Assembly (NCBI GenBank): GCA_018398585.1
Contig: JAGTTD010000024.1
Span: 8,770,071 to 8,834,070 of the forward strand
Direction: 5' to 3'
DNA length: 64,000 nt
Source: Simmondsia chinensis
Lineage: Eukaryota > Streptophyta > Magnoliopsida > Caryophyllales > Simmondsiaceae
The translations under genes and the position numbers were made by a program. This document shows, piece by piece, positions 32,229-42,987 of this stretch. Positions within the stretch are counted from its first letter, which is position 1; every line of letters starts with the position of its first letter. The notes beneath the pieces are model-generated. The model was not told the DNA's origin. It ran no database searches and saw only the letters and a program-made list of their open reading frames with translations.

Positions 32229-33140
32229 TGTTAGAGAAATAAGGACAATGGATAAACAAATTCTCAAGCTCGAGAGGCTAAAGGCTAACTGGATATGGGG
32301 GCAAATAGAAGTTAAACAAAATTTTGACAAAACTGAATGCTATGGACCACAAATTATAGCAAATGGACTTAAGCAAACAACATAAAATAAAAGATTCAGA
32401 GAAGAACGAAAGAATTCACATATACACGTGTGTGTGTGTGTACACGCGCGCGCGCGCGTGCGCTATGGAGTTCACTATTGCCCTAAGTCTTTTATGCTCT
32501 CGCTACGATACAAATGGGATCATCAGACACTCTGACTCCCAGGGTTAACACGGCACCCAACACAGGAGTGTACTCTCGGGTGATGGGTGGAGTACACCTC
32601 AACTTGTTCAAATACAGTGTGATAGAGAAGGACTTAGTGATAATTGGAGAGATGGAGAGAAGTATTTTTCTGTATTTCTGTGTACGTTCTGAATCCCCAA
32701 AGCACAATATTTATAGGCAAAATACTTGACATATAAGCAAAAGTTAGTTATGAAATGCGGGCAAGAAATCTAGCCTTAATTAGGAAGGTGGGTGGATTTG
32801 AGGAACAAAAAATCTAGGCGCAACTAAGGTAGCAACATTTAAGGAAAGAAGTGGGTGATTACATGGTCAAAACGCGTATTCAACCTTGAGCTTGTGGCCT
32901 CGAGCTTGCACCTGGAATAATGATCGCGACGCATCGGCTTGCCCGGTGCGGCGAGGTGGTGCAGGGCATGGCGTGCGTGCGAGCGAGAATTCGGTCCGCT
33001 CGCCCACTTTAGGCCCACAACACTTTACAAAGGACAGAGGGTATTTAAACTAGACATCCTACCTGTATTCTTCCGATGTGGGATTGAGTCTAATTACAAA
33101 AGAAGCAAAATTGAAACACACTGTCCCCTAAATTCCAACA
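32229..33140 (-). repeat. 5' LTR of Copia-2
   Basis: It begins TGTTAGAGAAATAAGG and ends AAATTCCAACA. Compared with the 3' LTR it lacks about 190 bp and gains an alternating purine-pyrimidine tract at 32416-32463 (CA/TG then CG repeats). Confidence 0.85.
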
Positions 33141-33590
33141 AAATCAATGTTATTTTCTTTTCAAGAGACCCTTATTTGTAAGGATCTAAATATAATATTT
33201 TATTTTCATCAGAAAATATAATATTCTTACTAGTAAAAGAATATAGACAAATCTTTATGGCTGCCCTTTTTATTACTTCGCCAAAGAAAAGCGTGAGGGT
33301 GAAGAACTTTTGGAAATTTTCTTGCTTTTCTTGGGAAAATCAAACAGCCAGTGGAGTGGAGTTTGGGGTAAGAGGATGATGAAGGTGGAAAGCAAAAATA
33401 ATATATTAAATTACATATTAGTGAGTGAGATTTGATGTATTAATTTTTTTAGTTCTTAAATTTTGTAAAATAATTTATTAATTTAAAAAGTTGCTCATAT
33501 TTCATAAAATAGTCCAAATAGAATGGGTAATGGTGGAAAATATATCCTTTATCCAACTTTCATCATTAGAAGTGTCAAAACATTGGGGTT
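33141..33590. other. Sequence right of Copia-2, no gene
   Basis: AT-rich DNA with an inverted pair of AATATAATATT-like words at about 33190-33235. There is no coding frame, LTR or TIR I can support. It may be continuation of the host intron or flank. Confidence 0.4.
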
Positions 33591-35285
33591 TGTGTGTGGA
33601 TAAGAGAAATATCGAAGGCACGATGCGGTTTAACAAATTACGACAAATTTTGCACCATTTTATACCATTGTTTGAACTATTTCATCAAATACATCTAACT
33701 TTTGGACTAAAATGTTAGTTCATAAACAATTAGCCAAAATAATAATATATACCAATAAGGTTTGAATATCTATATTAAGATATACATTATTGATTGATGA
33801 ATGGGAAATATAACAAAAAAATTATGCTTGAAATTTGATTTTTCATGTGTTAGTTATTTTATTTAGCAACTCATTATGGGATTTCAAATTATTACTGAGA
33901 TACCTGATGTAGAAATATAGGGGGTAAAACTGATAAATTACCAATTGTAGCGATGTTAGAAACCCTACTATTGTAATTGATAGATTGCTGATTATGGCAA
34001 AGTTAAAAACTCCAATACGGTGTAGAAAAATTTCACTACTGTAACTAACTTTCAATCTAAAGAGAAGAAAAAAGAAACACTCTCTTACTTTTAATTCATC
34101 ATTAATCAATAATAATTGAATTAATTACAAGACTATTCCTAAGTGGGTAGTTATAGACTCAATAAACCCTAAGAAGATAATGTAAAGATAAACCCTCACT
34201 AATAAATATAAATTAAATCTTAGTTGATAAATATAAAGATATTCTAAACCCTAATTGATAAACGTATTAATAAATCTTAACAAATTCAAAATCCTAAATA
34301 AAATCTTCAAAAAACTAGATTAAATAAACTAATCAAATAAGATTTGAAACTATCTAATTAAATCCCAGTTAACCTTCACGACAGTCCGTGTCATGTTCCT
34401 CAGGTTAGAGGAGACTCGCCATTGAGTCTTGCACATCTTCATTCCGATATTCTTCGTCTTGACTTAGTTCATACGTGAAAAAGATTGGTAATGTTTAGTG
34501 GAACAACTCCATAATCTTGAAAAGTTCAATCTTGGACTGATGACACGGCAAGCAAGGTGACATGGCGCTGACATGTTGACGAATTGGCGGATGACATGGC
34601 GTTGATGTTGGAGATTAGCTTAGAAACCAAAAAAATAGATCCCATCCTCCTGCAGTGGCGCGTGAGGCCCATGCGACAGTTAATGGCAGAGTTCAGTGGT
34701 TTTGTCTTTGGATTCTGGTAGATAAGAGGATGGAACATGGGTGACGGATTCGAGGGCCGGCGTCAAATTGACTATTGGTTGCTTGTGCAGTGGCTTCCGA
34801 TTATGTCTAGCGGCGATTCCTGTGCGAAATAGTTCGCGTGGATCAGAGGAAGGTGGTGGTTGATGGTGGGCCTGGAGGCTATGCAGGTTGATGACGGTTT
34901 TGACGGTGACTTTTTTTTTTGGGTTAGATTTTCTTTTGGTTTTTTTTTTTTTTTTCCACTTTGAAAAAGGGTCCAAGAAATGGTGTAGATCTGAATTTTT
35001 TACTTACGATTTTTTTTTTTTTTTTGGGAATTTAATGGTTATGAATAGGAAAGATATAGTAGGCTTTGATACTAACTAACGTAGGAATAAAGAGGGTAAA
35101 ATTAATAAATTATTGAGGTGAGGTTGAAAACCCTACTACCGTGTAGCCAAATTTCACGTCCTTGGTAGGCTAGGCTGAGGATATAGACGAATAACCAGTT
35201 TTACCACCTTGGTTAGCTAAGCCACGAATACAGATAGTAGCCGATTTTATCACATTGGTTGGCTAAGCCAAGGATACTAAATTAT
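33591..35285 (-). mobile_element. Element H, copy A: small non-autonomous LTR element with flank
   Basis: 33591-33904 is flank shared with 45932-46240. The left LTR is 33905-34393 (TGATGTAGAAATATAG to CCGTGTCA). The internal region is only about 680 bp. The right LTR starts at about 35077 and is cut off by the Tat-2 LTR at about 35286. A degraded initiator Met primer site (minus strand) adjoins the right LTR at about 35064-35076, giving minus orientation. The internal region has no reverse transcriptase or integrase. A Lys-rich open frame (34976-34680) shares VPSSYLPESKDKT with copy B. The small size suggests a TRIM- or LARD-like element. Confidence 0.7.
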
Positions 35286-36677
35286 TCTCCTTTTGTTTGT
35301 TAAGTGTGTGAATGTGGTTTCCATAAATACAAATTAAATAAACTTGCAAAAAGGGACTTGCAGTGACGTGGGAGCAAGCCTAAATTCTAGATCGCATGTG
35401 TTTTGACTTCAACCACTCACTTTTCGAGGAAAAGAGATGGTGCTTTTAGTGAATCCATCTTTGGTTTGTAATTAACTTGCGAATTCTTCTTATGCTTCAA
35501 TTAAGGAGACATACATTTTTGTGGATTTTATATATACATTTGATAGAAAAGTAAAAGGATATGGACCTCACTCAAGTGGCAGTTACAATGACAGAGCAAA
35601 GTCCGAAGACACCTTTCCTCGTACACTTATAACTTAGCAACTGAAGTAGAGACAAACTCAAGAGCTCAGCAGTCTACTTGCAAACCTAAGTCAATCCTAT
35701 TTTTAGGCCTGGGACCTTTGACTTGTGATAACTCGAATGAGTTAGAGTTTTACACGATTAAGATGGAGCAAACCGTATCTGAGTTACTGGATGAGGACGA
35801 ACGCAATCAAGATCAAACCTTGGCCATCAAAACCCTTAAACAATAACATAACCTAAGTTCACCTAGCTTATTATGCAGTGACACCAGTTTTAAGACCGAT
35901 GCAATCAAGGTCAAGCCTTGGCCGTCAAAGCCTTAAACCAATGCCTCATTTCTCAACTCATAGATTATGGGAATAGATTAAAACAGAAAGTTCATACCTT
36001 AAGCCTGAAGAACATGTATTTCTTAGAAGAAAATAAGTACAAAGAAGATCTACGTTTCATTACACTAAGGTAAGCTAGGCTAAGTTACGCTAGTCCTAAG
36101 TAAAAAGTACAAGTGTGCTATAAAAAAAATTGAAGAAGTTTGTATGGTGGTGCAGGACACTTTGCCACTATAATCATGTCTCTTATTTATAGAAAATAGT
36201 AATAACTACTGCACCCTAATTGCCTAACATTTTTGCTTCCCACATCTGCCACACAGCTCCTTTTGTGAGCTGAATAGGCAGTGAACATGCCCTCAACTTG
36301 TGTACCCAAACATCTTTCCGGGAGACCCATGTCCGAATAACTTTTGGAGTTCCTTCTAGATGCTCCACATTCTATTGGATAGGTTTAAGACTCGCGTATC
36401 TAGAATAACGCTCTGAGTAATTGCCTTGAGCGCCAGAACAACCTGCCTTGCAAACTTCTAGGAAGTCCCTGGAGCTTGAACCTCTTTTACCCCATCAACC
36501 ACCACGAGTGGCTGATACCCTTTAAAGGGTTTAAACTTCTTAAGCAACTGGGCTTGAAACGCCATCATCTTAACATTTAATGCCTTATATCCCTCAAGGA
36601 TGGCCTCACGTGATAAGTGCATGACACTTTTCTTCAAAATGGTGCCAGCTAACCCCCTCGATTTTGGGGTGTTAACA
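35286..36677 (-). repeat. 3' LTR of Tat-2
   Basis: It is the reverse complement of the Tat-1 LTR (19829-21216) across its length, ending TTAACA on the plus strand. Its left end lacks about 20 bp seen at the start of the Tat-4 LTR. Confidence 0.87.
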
Positions 36678-36691
36678 AATGCGCCCCTTTT
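36678..36691 (-). other. Polypurine tract of Tat-2
   Basis: On the minus strand AAAAGGGGCGCATT precedes the LTR start TGTTAACACC. A near-copy, AAAAGGGGCGCATT, recurs at about 36757-36772. Confidence 0.75.
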
Positions 36692-36787
36692 AGTTGTTGG
36701 TAATTTTAGATTTCCAATAGGTAAAGAATTTGCTTGATTTGATCTCCAACAGCTACAATGCGCCCCTTTTCTTCGGTCCTGCGTGTC

Positions 36788-36795
36788 TATAAATA
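36788..36795 (+). promoter_or_regulatory. Antisense TATA box in Tat-2
   Basis: TATAAATA lies about 150 bp before the antisense ATG. TATAAGTA occupies the same place in Tat-3 (41172) and Tat-5 (52082). Conservation of position in three copies argues for a promoter firing against the element's own direction. Confidence 0.6.
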
Positions 36796-36945
36796 TGATA
36801 ATTAGCGCTCCAAGAACCTACTTTTATCTATGTGCTCTCTTTCCATTGTGACCAAGCAATTTAACACTTGCTCTCAGCCTTAAATTCTTCTTTCTCCATT
36901 GCTGATTTGTCTTTAGTGCCCTAAGATTCCTTCAAACCACTAAAA

Positions 36946-38005
36946 ATGGCTCAAATCTCTTATGCCCTTTTTACTCTCGTCTCTCAGATTGATGGCCCTA
37001 TAGAGTAATTGACATGTCTGTTCAATCAAGTGTTTCAGTGGTTTCACATAGGCTTCAAAACCCTTTGGACCACAATACCCTTGAGGAGGATCTTTCTCGG
37101 ATGTCTTAGAATTATGAACCATGTGCTTCTAAGGCCGATCTCTTACTCTTCTGAGGATGTCACTTCTCAGAGATTTGGATTTTCCTCATTTGCATTTGTT
37201 GATTTCTTGGGGAAATATCACACCAACGAAAGGGTTAATCCCGTATGAATTGGTTGGATAACCTTTCATGGTACATGAATCGGGTGCACAACCTTACAGC
37301 CTTCCAAAGGAGGGTAGTGCCTCTGTTTACTATTGAAGTTAATGTTTTCCTTGCCATTAATGATAGCAAGTTCGCACCGTACCGTACATCTATGCCGCGA
37401 TGGTTTACAAAGTAGCCATAGACAACTCCCCCTATAGTCTAGGTCCTCTATAATTTTAGCCATATACCCACTTTTGAATTTTGAAAAATCCTTTAAGAAA
37501 AATTAAAGAAAGTGAGTAACATCACATATTCCCCCAAGAATTTACAAGTATCAAGGCTGCGTTCATTAACAATTCCTCAAGCAAGGTAAATGAGCCTTCC
37601 CCATAGTCTTGATATACCTTTGGTGCCTTGAGAGAATATTAACGTGACTTTGTTTTGTTTATGCCTTTGAGGTATTTTTCCACATCTTAAGGGTTGGATA
37701 ACTTGAATTGAGCAGAAGCAAAAGCCTAGAGAGCCCAGCAAACCCTTTAAGAAGAAGCTATTTCCATGGACCAATGGTTGAATGTGGCTACAAACCCGTT
37801 ATCGTCCTTGAAGGAGTCCTTAGTTAGGATTAGGACTCAAATTTTCTAAGATGGTATAGAAATTTTAGGCTATACAAGTGACTTATTTGTATTGTTTTGT
37901 ATTTGTCATGCACTTCTTTGAAATTGTTAATGAAATACACAGGTTAAACATGTCTCTCAGCCTGGTAGTTCCTCTTACAAACTCATTACTTCAGCTACTT
38001 AGGGA
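36946..38005 (+). pseudogene. Tat-2 antisense additional ORF (plant-mobile-domain-like)
   Basis: Between integrase and the 3' LTR, on the strand opposite to gag-pol, an ATG at 36946 opens MAQISYALFTLVSQIDGPIE and then meets stops. Three-frame reading to about 38000 gives pieces such as WYMNRVHNLTAFQRRVVPLF and FLAINDSKFAPYRTSMPRWF. They have the flavour of the plant-mobile-domain-type proteins carried as additional ORFs by Tat elements. Antisense additional ORFs between pol and the 3' LTR are established for Ogre/Retand/Grande-type elements. The link to the plant mobile domain is my inference. This copy is broken by several stops and shifts. Confidence 0.55.
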
Positions 38006-38031
38006 TAATTGAGTTGATCCTTAAAACATTA

Positions 38032-39038
38032 CTACTTAAGTTGGGCCCACAATTCAGAAAACCTAAATTTAAGAAACTCCTTGTTAAAATCCTGAATTGA
38101 AGGCACATATTTCTTAAGGAACCTTTCATTAATGCCCTTAGGGTGAGCGCTTCCATCTAGATTTTGGAATAAGTAAGCATTTCCTCCCAATACCTCTATG
38201 ATTGTGAATGGACCCTCCCAATTTGGGGACCATTCCCAAAGACGCGGTCTTTCTAGCCAGTGGTCAATACCACTTTGCATACTAAGTCCTTAAATCAAAG
38301 GACCTTGGTTTGACCTTTTAATTGTAGGCTTTAGCCATGCTCTTCTTTTGTTTTTCTAGCGCATGAAGAGAAACAAACCTAAATTGGTCGAGGTTAGTTA
38401 ATTCATCCATCATAGCCTACTCATATTCAAGTTCAGAAAACCTCCCTTGATGAGCCATCCTAATATACTGAACCATAACTTCCATTGGAAGTACGACATC
38501 ATGGCCATGTGTTAAATAGAAGGGGATCGTCCCAATTGCATCACGTTTGGATGTTTTATAGGCCCAAATAACATCAAGTAGCAACTCGTGCCACTTCTTG
38601 GGATTGTCCTCAATCATCTTTTCAATGTTGGCCTTTAGAATCTTGTTAGTAGACTCAACTTGGACATTTGCTTGTGCATAGTAAGGGGTTGAGTTTAAGA
38701 TCTCAATATTGAAACTCCTGGCCAACTCCTTAACCTTAGCTCCATTAAAAAATTTATCTTGGTCCATAGTTATGGTTTCTGAGATTTCAAACCTACATAC
38801 GATATATACTTTGATAAAATCAATCACATTTTGCTGATTTATGCTCCTATATGGTTTAGCCTCCACCTATTTTGTAAAATATTTCATGGCCATAAGAATT
38901 TAGGAATGTTGCTTGCTAGAAGGAGGGTTGATTTTCCCTATAATGTCCATTGTCCATCCTCGAAAAGGCCATGGTTTGACAGTAGCATGCATCTCAGTAG
39001 CAGGAACCCTTGATACATGTCCATGCCTTTGGCAAGCT
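38032..39038 (-). pseudogene. Tat-2 integrase remnant
   Basis: The catalytic core frame (38866-38417) starts at MEAKPYRSINQQNVIDFIK and has TITMDQDKFFNG (second Asp) and PYYAQANVQVESTNKILKAN with the catalytic Glu. WHELLLDVIWAYKTSKRDA follows. The C-terminal GPY-like region (38280-38032) has SPNWEGPFTIIEVLGGNAYL. The frame between 38281 and 38416 is interrupted. Upstream of 38866 the reading continues with stops to about 39038, where homology ends. Confidence 0.85.
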
Positions 39039-39039
39039 A

Positions 39040-39682
39040 GGGATCTGTCAACTCATTTAGTATAAACTTCAATACCGATCTTTCACTGTCCCATTCTTTT
39101 GCTCACACGTTTTCATCTATAAGGAATCTTCTAAGTCAAGTAGTCTACTTAACAATTACATAGTTGTTAAGTACCCAAATTCCATAGTGAAGTAAGCAAT
39201 GTAAGACTGCTTCACTCTTTACCATCTAACGACTCCCACTACATGGGTAGCCATGGATTTCTAACGTCAAACGTTTAAAACCCTTCAAAACAAGCAACCC
39301 ATGATAAAATCAACATCCTTTCTTAGAATCCCGTTAAAGCTTGATCCTAAAAACTTAGTGTGCTCATCTTGGTTGTTACATTTTAAACTAACTGGACAAA
39401 TAAATCTTAACAACTTATAACAATTCTATATCATTCTTAATGAGCAGTATGCTATCTATATACAATATTTTGAAAGTCACTACTTGTCATGTTACTCATA
39501 CACTCATGGTTCACTAAACATTGATTCAAATGACTAGGACTTGATCAAATCTACTATTCATTGAATAAGATTCTTATCTAAGTCTATAAATAGACTTCTC
39601 CAGTTTGCAGATTATATGGTCCTGATTCTTGAAAACAAAGTTGTCTAGTTGTATTGTATACATAACTTTTCAAGATGACCAT
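39040..39682 (+). repeat. LTR-like block with plus-strand TATA box
   Basis: Unrelated to the Tat sequences on either side. A possible start is TGTCAACTC at 39046. A promoter-like TATAAATA is at 39585-39592, and A/T-rich leader sequence follows. It ends where the Tat-3 LTR begins. No target duplication could be matched, so solo or truncated LTR is a guess from composition and the TATA box. Confidence 0.3.
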
Positions 39683-41043
39683 TGTTTGATATATTCGTTT
39701 GTTATTAAGTGTGATGTGGTGCTGTAAATACAAATGAAAAGAGACATGCAAAAAGGACTCATCGCAACTAGGGTGCGAGCCTAAATTCGGAATGCACGTC
39801 TTTGACCTCAACCACTCACCATTTTTGGAGAAACGTTTGTGATATTTTGGTGTATCTAACTTTGGTTATACAGTAAGTTCCACTTATGCTTCAGCTAAGA
39901 AGACTTTTTAAGATATTTTTTTGGGATTTTTTTTATATTTTTTGAAAAAAAAAGGGATATGGACCTAACTCAAGTGGAAGTTACAGTGACGGAGCAGGGC
40001 CCACAGACACTTTTCCTCGTACACATAAAATACAAGAATAGGGATGGAGACAAACTCAAGAGCTCATTACAAGCCCTCGTCAATGAGGTTTTTAGGCTTG
40101 GCACCCTTGAATTCTAATAACTCGAATGAGTTTAGATTTGACAAGATTTAAATGGACTAAACCATACTCTGGTCACTGAAATAGGACCAATGCAAGTAAG
40201 GTCATGACTTGGCCGTCAATGTCCTAAACAATGGCGCAAAACTATGTTCATCTAACTTATTAAATAGTGACAGTAGTGTTAAGTCCAATGCAATCAATGT
40301 CAAGCTTTGGCCATCAAAGCCTTAATTCTTAGCTTGTCAAATTTGGGAACGGATTAAAATAAAGAGTTTATACCTAAAGCCCAAAGTAGGCATTAATGAA
40401 GAAGCAAGTACAACAAGATCTATGCTAAGCTAGACTAAGTTAAGCTAAGCTGCTCTTAGATAAAAAGCACAAATGTGCTGTAAAGAAAACTTGAAGAAGT
40501 TTTGTATGAGTGTATGCACCACTTTGGACTACAACAGAGTCGTCTATTTATAGAAAAAACTAAATAAAGTCTGCCCCCATTTCCGCGGAACTTTCTTCCC
40601 ACGTCAAGTCACTAAACAGCTTTAGCATGTGAATGATCAATGAACGTGCCCTTGACTTGGTACTCGAACATATTTCTTGAAGCCCATGTCCGCATTTTCA
40701 CCTGAAGACTCTTCTAGATGCTCCACATTCTGTTAGATTAAGATTGGTGCCCATGCATCTGAAATTGTGCTCCAAGTAACTGTTTTGAGCTTGGAAACCA
40801 CCTATCTTACAGCCTTCTTGGAGCCCTTTGAGCTTGAGCTCCCTTTACACTTCAACCATTTCAAGCACTGAGTGGCTGATACCCTTATTAGGGTGATAAA
40901 CTTCTCAAGATGCTGGGCTCAAGACACCATTATCTTAGTATCAAATGGTCTGATTCTCCTCATGGAGGACCTCACATTATAAGCACATGGAACTTTACAC
41001 AAAACGGTGTTGTCCCAACTCCCTCGAAATTAGGGTATAAACA
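39683..41043 (-). repeat. 3' LTR of Tat-3
   Basis: Starts TGTTTGATATATTCG, ends GTATAAACA (plus strand). It is homologous to the Tat-1/Tat-2 LTRs but with a different left end shared with 57231 onwards. Confidence 0.87.
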
Positions 41044-41171
41044 AATGCCCCCTTTTAGTCATTGGTAAATTCAAATTTACAACAGGTAAAAATCTACTAC
41101 ATATGACCCTTAATGGCTATAGGGAGCCTGAGAGAACACTGTTTGACATTTGCTCTTCTTTCCCGCATATC

Positions 41172-41379
41172 TATAAGTATGAAAGTTAGGGCTTTGAATC
41201 TTCACTTTTTCCGTTCCGTGCTCTTTCTTTGCTATAACCAAGCACTTCGAAAACACTTGTTCTCTGTTCTTGAATCTCTGATTCTTATTGCTTTAATCTA
41301 CTTCCCGTTCTTTTGCATTTCATTGACTCAAGCAATTATGGCTCAAATCTCTTCTTTGACCAAATTAATTACTTCTTAG
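41172..41379 (+). pseudogene. Tat-3 antisense promoter and truncated additional ORF
   Basis: TATAAGTA at about 41172-41179, then about 165 bp to an ATG at 41338 opening MAQISSLTKLITS and a stop. The first five codons match the Tat-2 additional ORF. The rest is antisense reverse-transcriptase sequence brought in by the internal deletion, so the ORF is only a stub. An open frame in the leader (41113-41379) is shared with Tat-5 but is probably incidental. Confidence 0.5.
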
Positions 41380-42987
41380 GACATCCTTCTCTAGGCCTGA
41401 ATGATGAGCCTTGAGCCTAGCTTCATAGGAAGCCTATGCTCAACCACCTTTCTGTCTAGACCAGGCATTTCATGATGGTCCAAGGCAAAGCAGTCCTTGA
41501 ACTCATGAGTAAGGTCAAATACTACTCCCTCTGCTCCTCAGAAAGCATAATGCTCAGGTAGATAGGTCTTGGGTCCTCTGTTGAGCCCAAGTTAATCTCG
41601 AGGAGGGGGTCTTGAACTTTAGCCCTCAAATCCTCCATCTTAGCTGGCGCCAGTCCTAAGTTAGATAGCTCCAGCTTTTTTTCTTATGTCATTTGGACTT
41701 TGAAGCCATCAAATGGCTGCCCAGCCCAAAGTTCATCCTCAACATGTCAAGCAACGAGCTTTGCTGTGGCTGAGGAAATGGCCTTCTGGGCCATTGCTAG
41801 GAGGTCTTGGCTCCTCTGCTTAAGGCTTTAGGTGTGCCTTGGAGATCTCCTTCATCAAAAGGGCTCTCATGCATCCCCAAAAATTAAAGTCTTCTGACTC
41901 CACATCCACTTGATTAACCTCAACTTCAGTGAGTGGGCTATCAAAGATGGCTATCATTTCTTGGTGTTGGGCAGACTGAGGATTGGTCTTTTTAACATAA
42001 AATGGTCCCATTCCATCTTCATAGAACATTGCCTTAACATAATTAGAGCAAGCCATGAGTGGCTTGTTATCTACCATGACAACCTCATATTTGTCATTGT
42101 TCCAAAAGATTAACTATTGATGAAGTTAAGAAGGGATATAACAATTGAGATGAAGCTAATCCTTCCCAAGTAGATCATTGTAGGCCGAGGTAGTATCCAC
42201 TACAAAGAAGGCTGTTAGCTTGCTTAAGCTGCCAACGGTTAACCCAATCAAGATGACCCCTTCAGACTTAGTGGTGGCTCCAGAAAAGCCACCGATTGCA
42301 ACATTTGAAGTAATGAAGTCATTTCAAGATTTACCAATGGCCCGTAACATATATGAAGGTAAAACATTGATGGTAGCCCATTATCTACCAAGATCCTATT
42401 CACCAGGATGCCATCGAATTTGGCCTTGATGTACAGAGGCTTAATGTGCTTATTGGCAGTATTTGGCCCATTGAATAGCATCTTCATTATGTCAGGCGTA
42501 TCGTCTGTTGACGTGGATCTTAGGGTAGTAATTTTAAAAGATAAAGGATCAGGGTTACCTTTGGTAGCTGCTACTTCAGCTACAAGCTCCACCTAGATAT
42601 TCATCTGATGCTATTACATCTCCCACACGGTCTTCTTGAGCATTGGTTGCCTTGAACTCCAAAGAAAGAAGCAGGGAAGTTGTAACATCAACCTTTCTAG
42701 GGAGCGTTCCATACTATATTTGGACCTCTTGATCTGTTTCCATCTTATGACTACCATCCATTGGCATATCCTGATCTTACTTTCGAGGGCTGCCATCAGT
42801 TTGCATGTCCTGATCTAGAGGTCGGTCTTTTGGTTCAACCCCTGGAGTTTGAGGTATCTCCATAGGTAGGTTGGGGAAATCTTTTTTATGGAAATCATTC
42901 TCTATGTTAGACCATGTTCGCTTAACACGGTCCAGGGGCTCCATTAAATTGATGCTGAGAGGCTTGTACTTCTCCTTATCATCTGAC
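41380..42987 (-). pseudogene. Tat-3 protease and flanking pol remnant
   Basis: Minus strand: gag-linker near 42987-42600, then an open protease frame (42592-42248) with MELVAEVAATKGNPDPLSFK, and IKAKFDGILVNRILVDNG carrying the Asp-Asn-Gly triplet. A shift follows the triplet. The later frame (42077-41820) has a QHQEMIAIFDSPLTEVEVNQ linker. The start of reverse transcriptase up to the junction at about 41355 is full of stops. Confidence 0.8.

Larger units (their letters stand above)
15000..33140 (-). mobile_element. Copia-2: degenerate Ty1-copia element, host of nested insertions
   Basis: Related LTRs lie at 15000-16048 (3' LTR) and 32229-33140 (5' LTR). The outer flanks AAATT (14995-14999) and AAATC (33141-33145) differ by one transition, so these two LTRs bound one insertion although they are 18 kb apart. 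A purine tract next to the left LTR fixes minus orientation. The coding remnants run RNase H, reverse transcriptase, integrase, protease, gag from left to right, as expected. Tat-1 interrupts the gag region at 19829. The extreme gag N-terminus resumes at about 32155-32228. The middle of gag is missing. Confidence 0.85.
35286..39038 (-). mobile_element. Tat-2: Tat/Ogre-like remnant
   Basis: 3' LTR (35286-36677), polypurine tract, antisense ORF region and integrase on the minus strand. Similarity to Tat-4 ends at about 39038 within integrase. The LTR is inserted in the right LTR of element H, the same junction found at 48442/48443. The 5' half of the element is absent. Confidence 0.85.
39683..42987 (-). 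mobile_element. Tat-3: non-autonomous Tat derivative, truncated
   Basis: 3' LTR (39683-41043), a short antisense leader, then directly the start of reverse transcriptase, protease and gag-linker on the minus strand. The reverse transcriptase core, RNase H and integrase are missing through one clean junction at about 41347-41355, shared exactly with Tat-5. The element stops at the CACTA end at 42988. Its LTR belongs to the same variant as that of Tat-5. Confidence 0.85.

Noticed and set aside
32363..32548. ORF containing ARARA and VCVCVYT runs
   Set aside because: It is the translation of the alternating dinucleotide tract in the Copia-2 LTR.
32229..33140. Interpretation of this LTR as an independent solo LTR
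   Set aside because: Its own two flanks do not match, whereas its right flank AAATC pairs with AAATT left of 15000, and the copia gag start adjoins it internally.
41113..41337. Open frame in the Tat-3 leader shared with 52038-52247
   Set aside because: Conservation follows from common descent of the two copies; the start codons differ and the frame merges with the antisense ORF stub without a recognisable domain.
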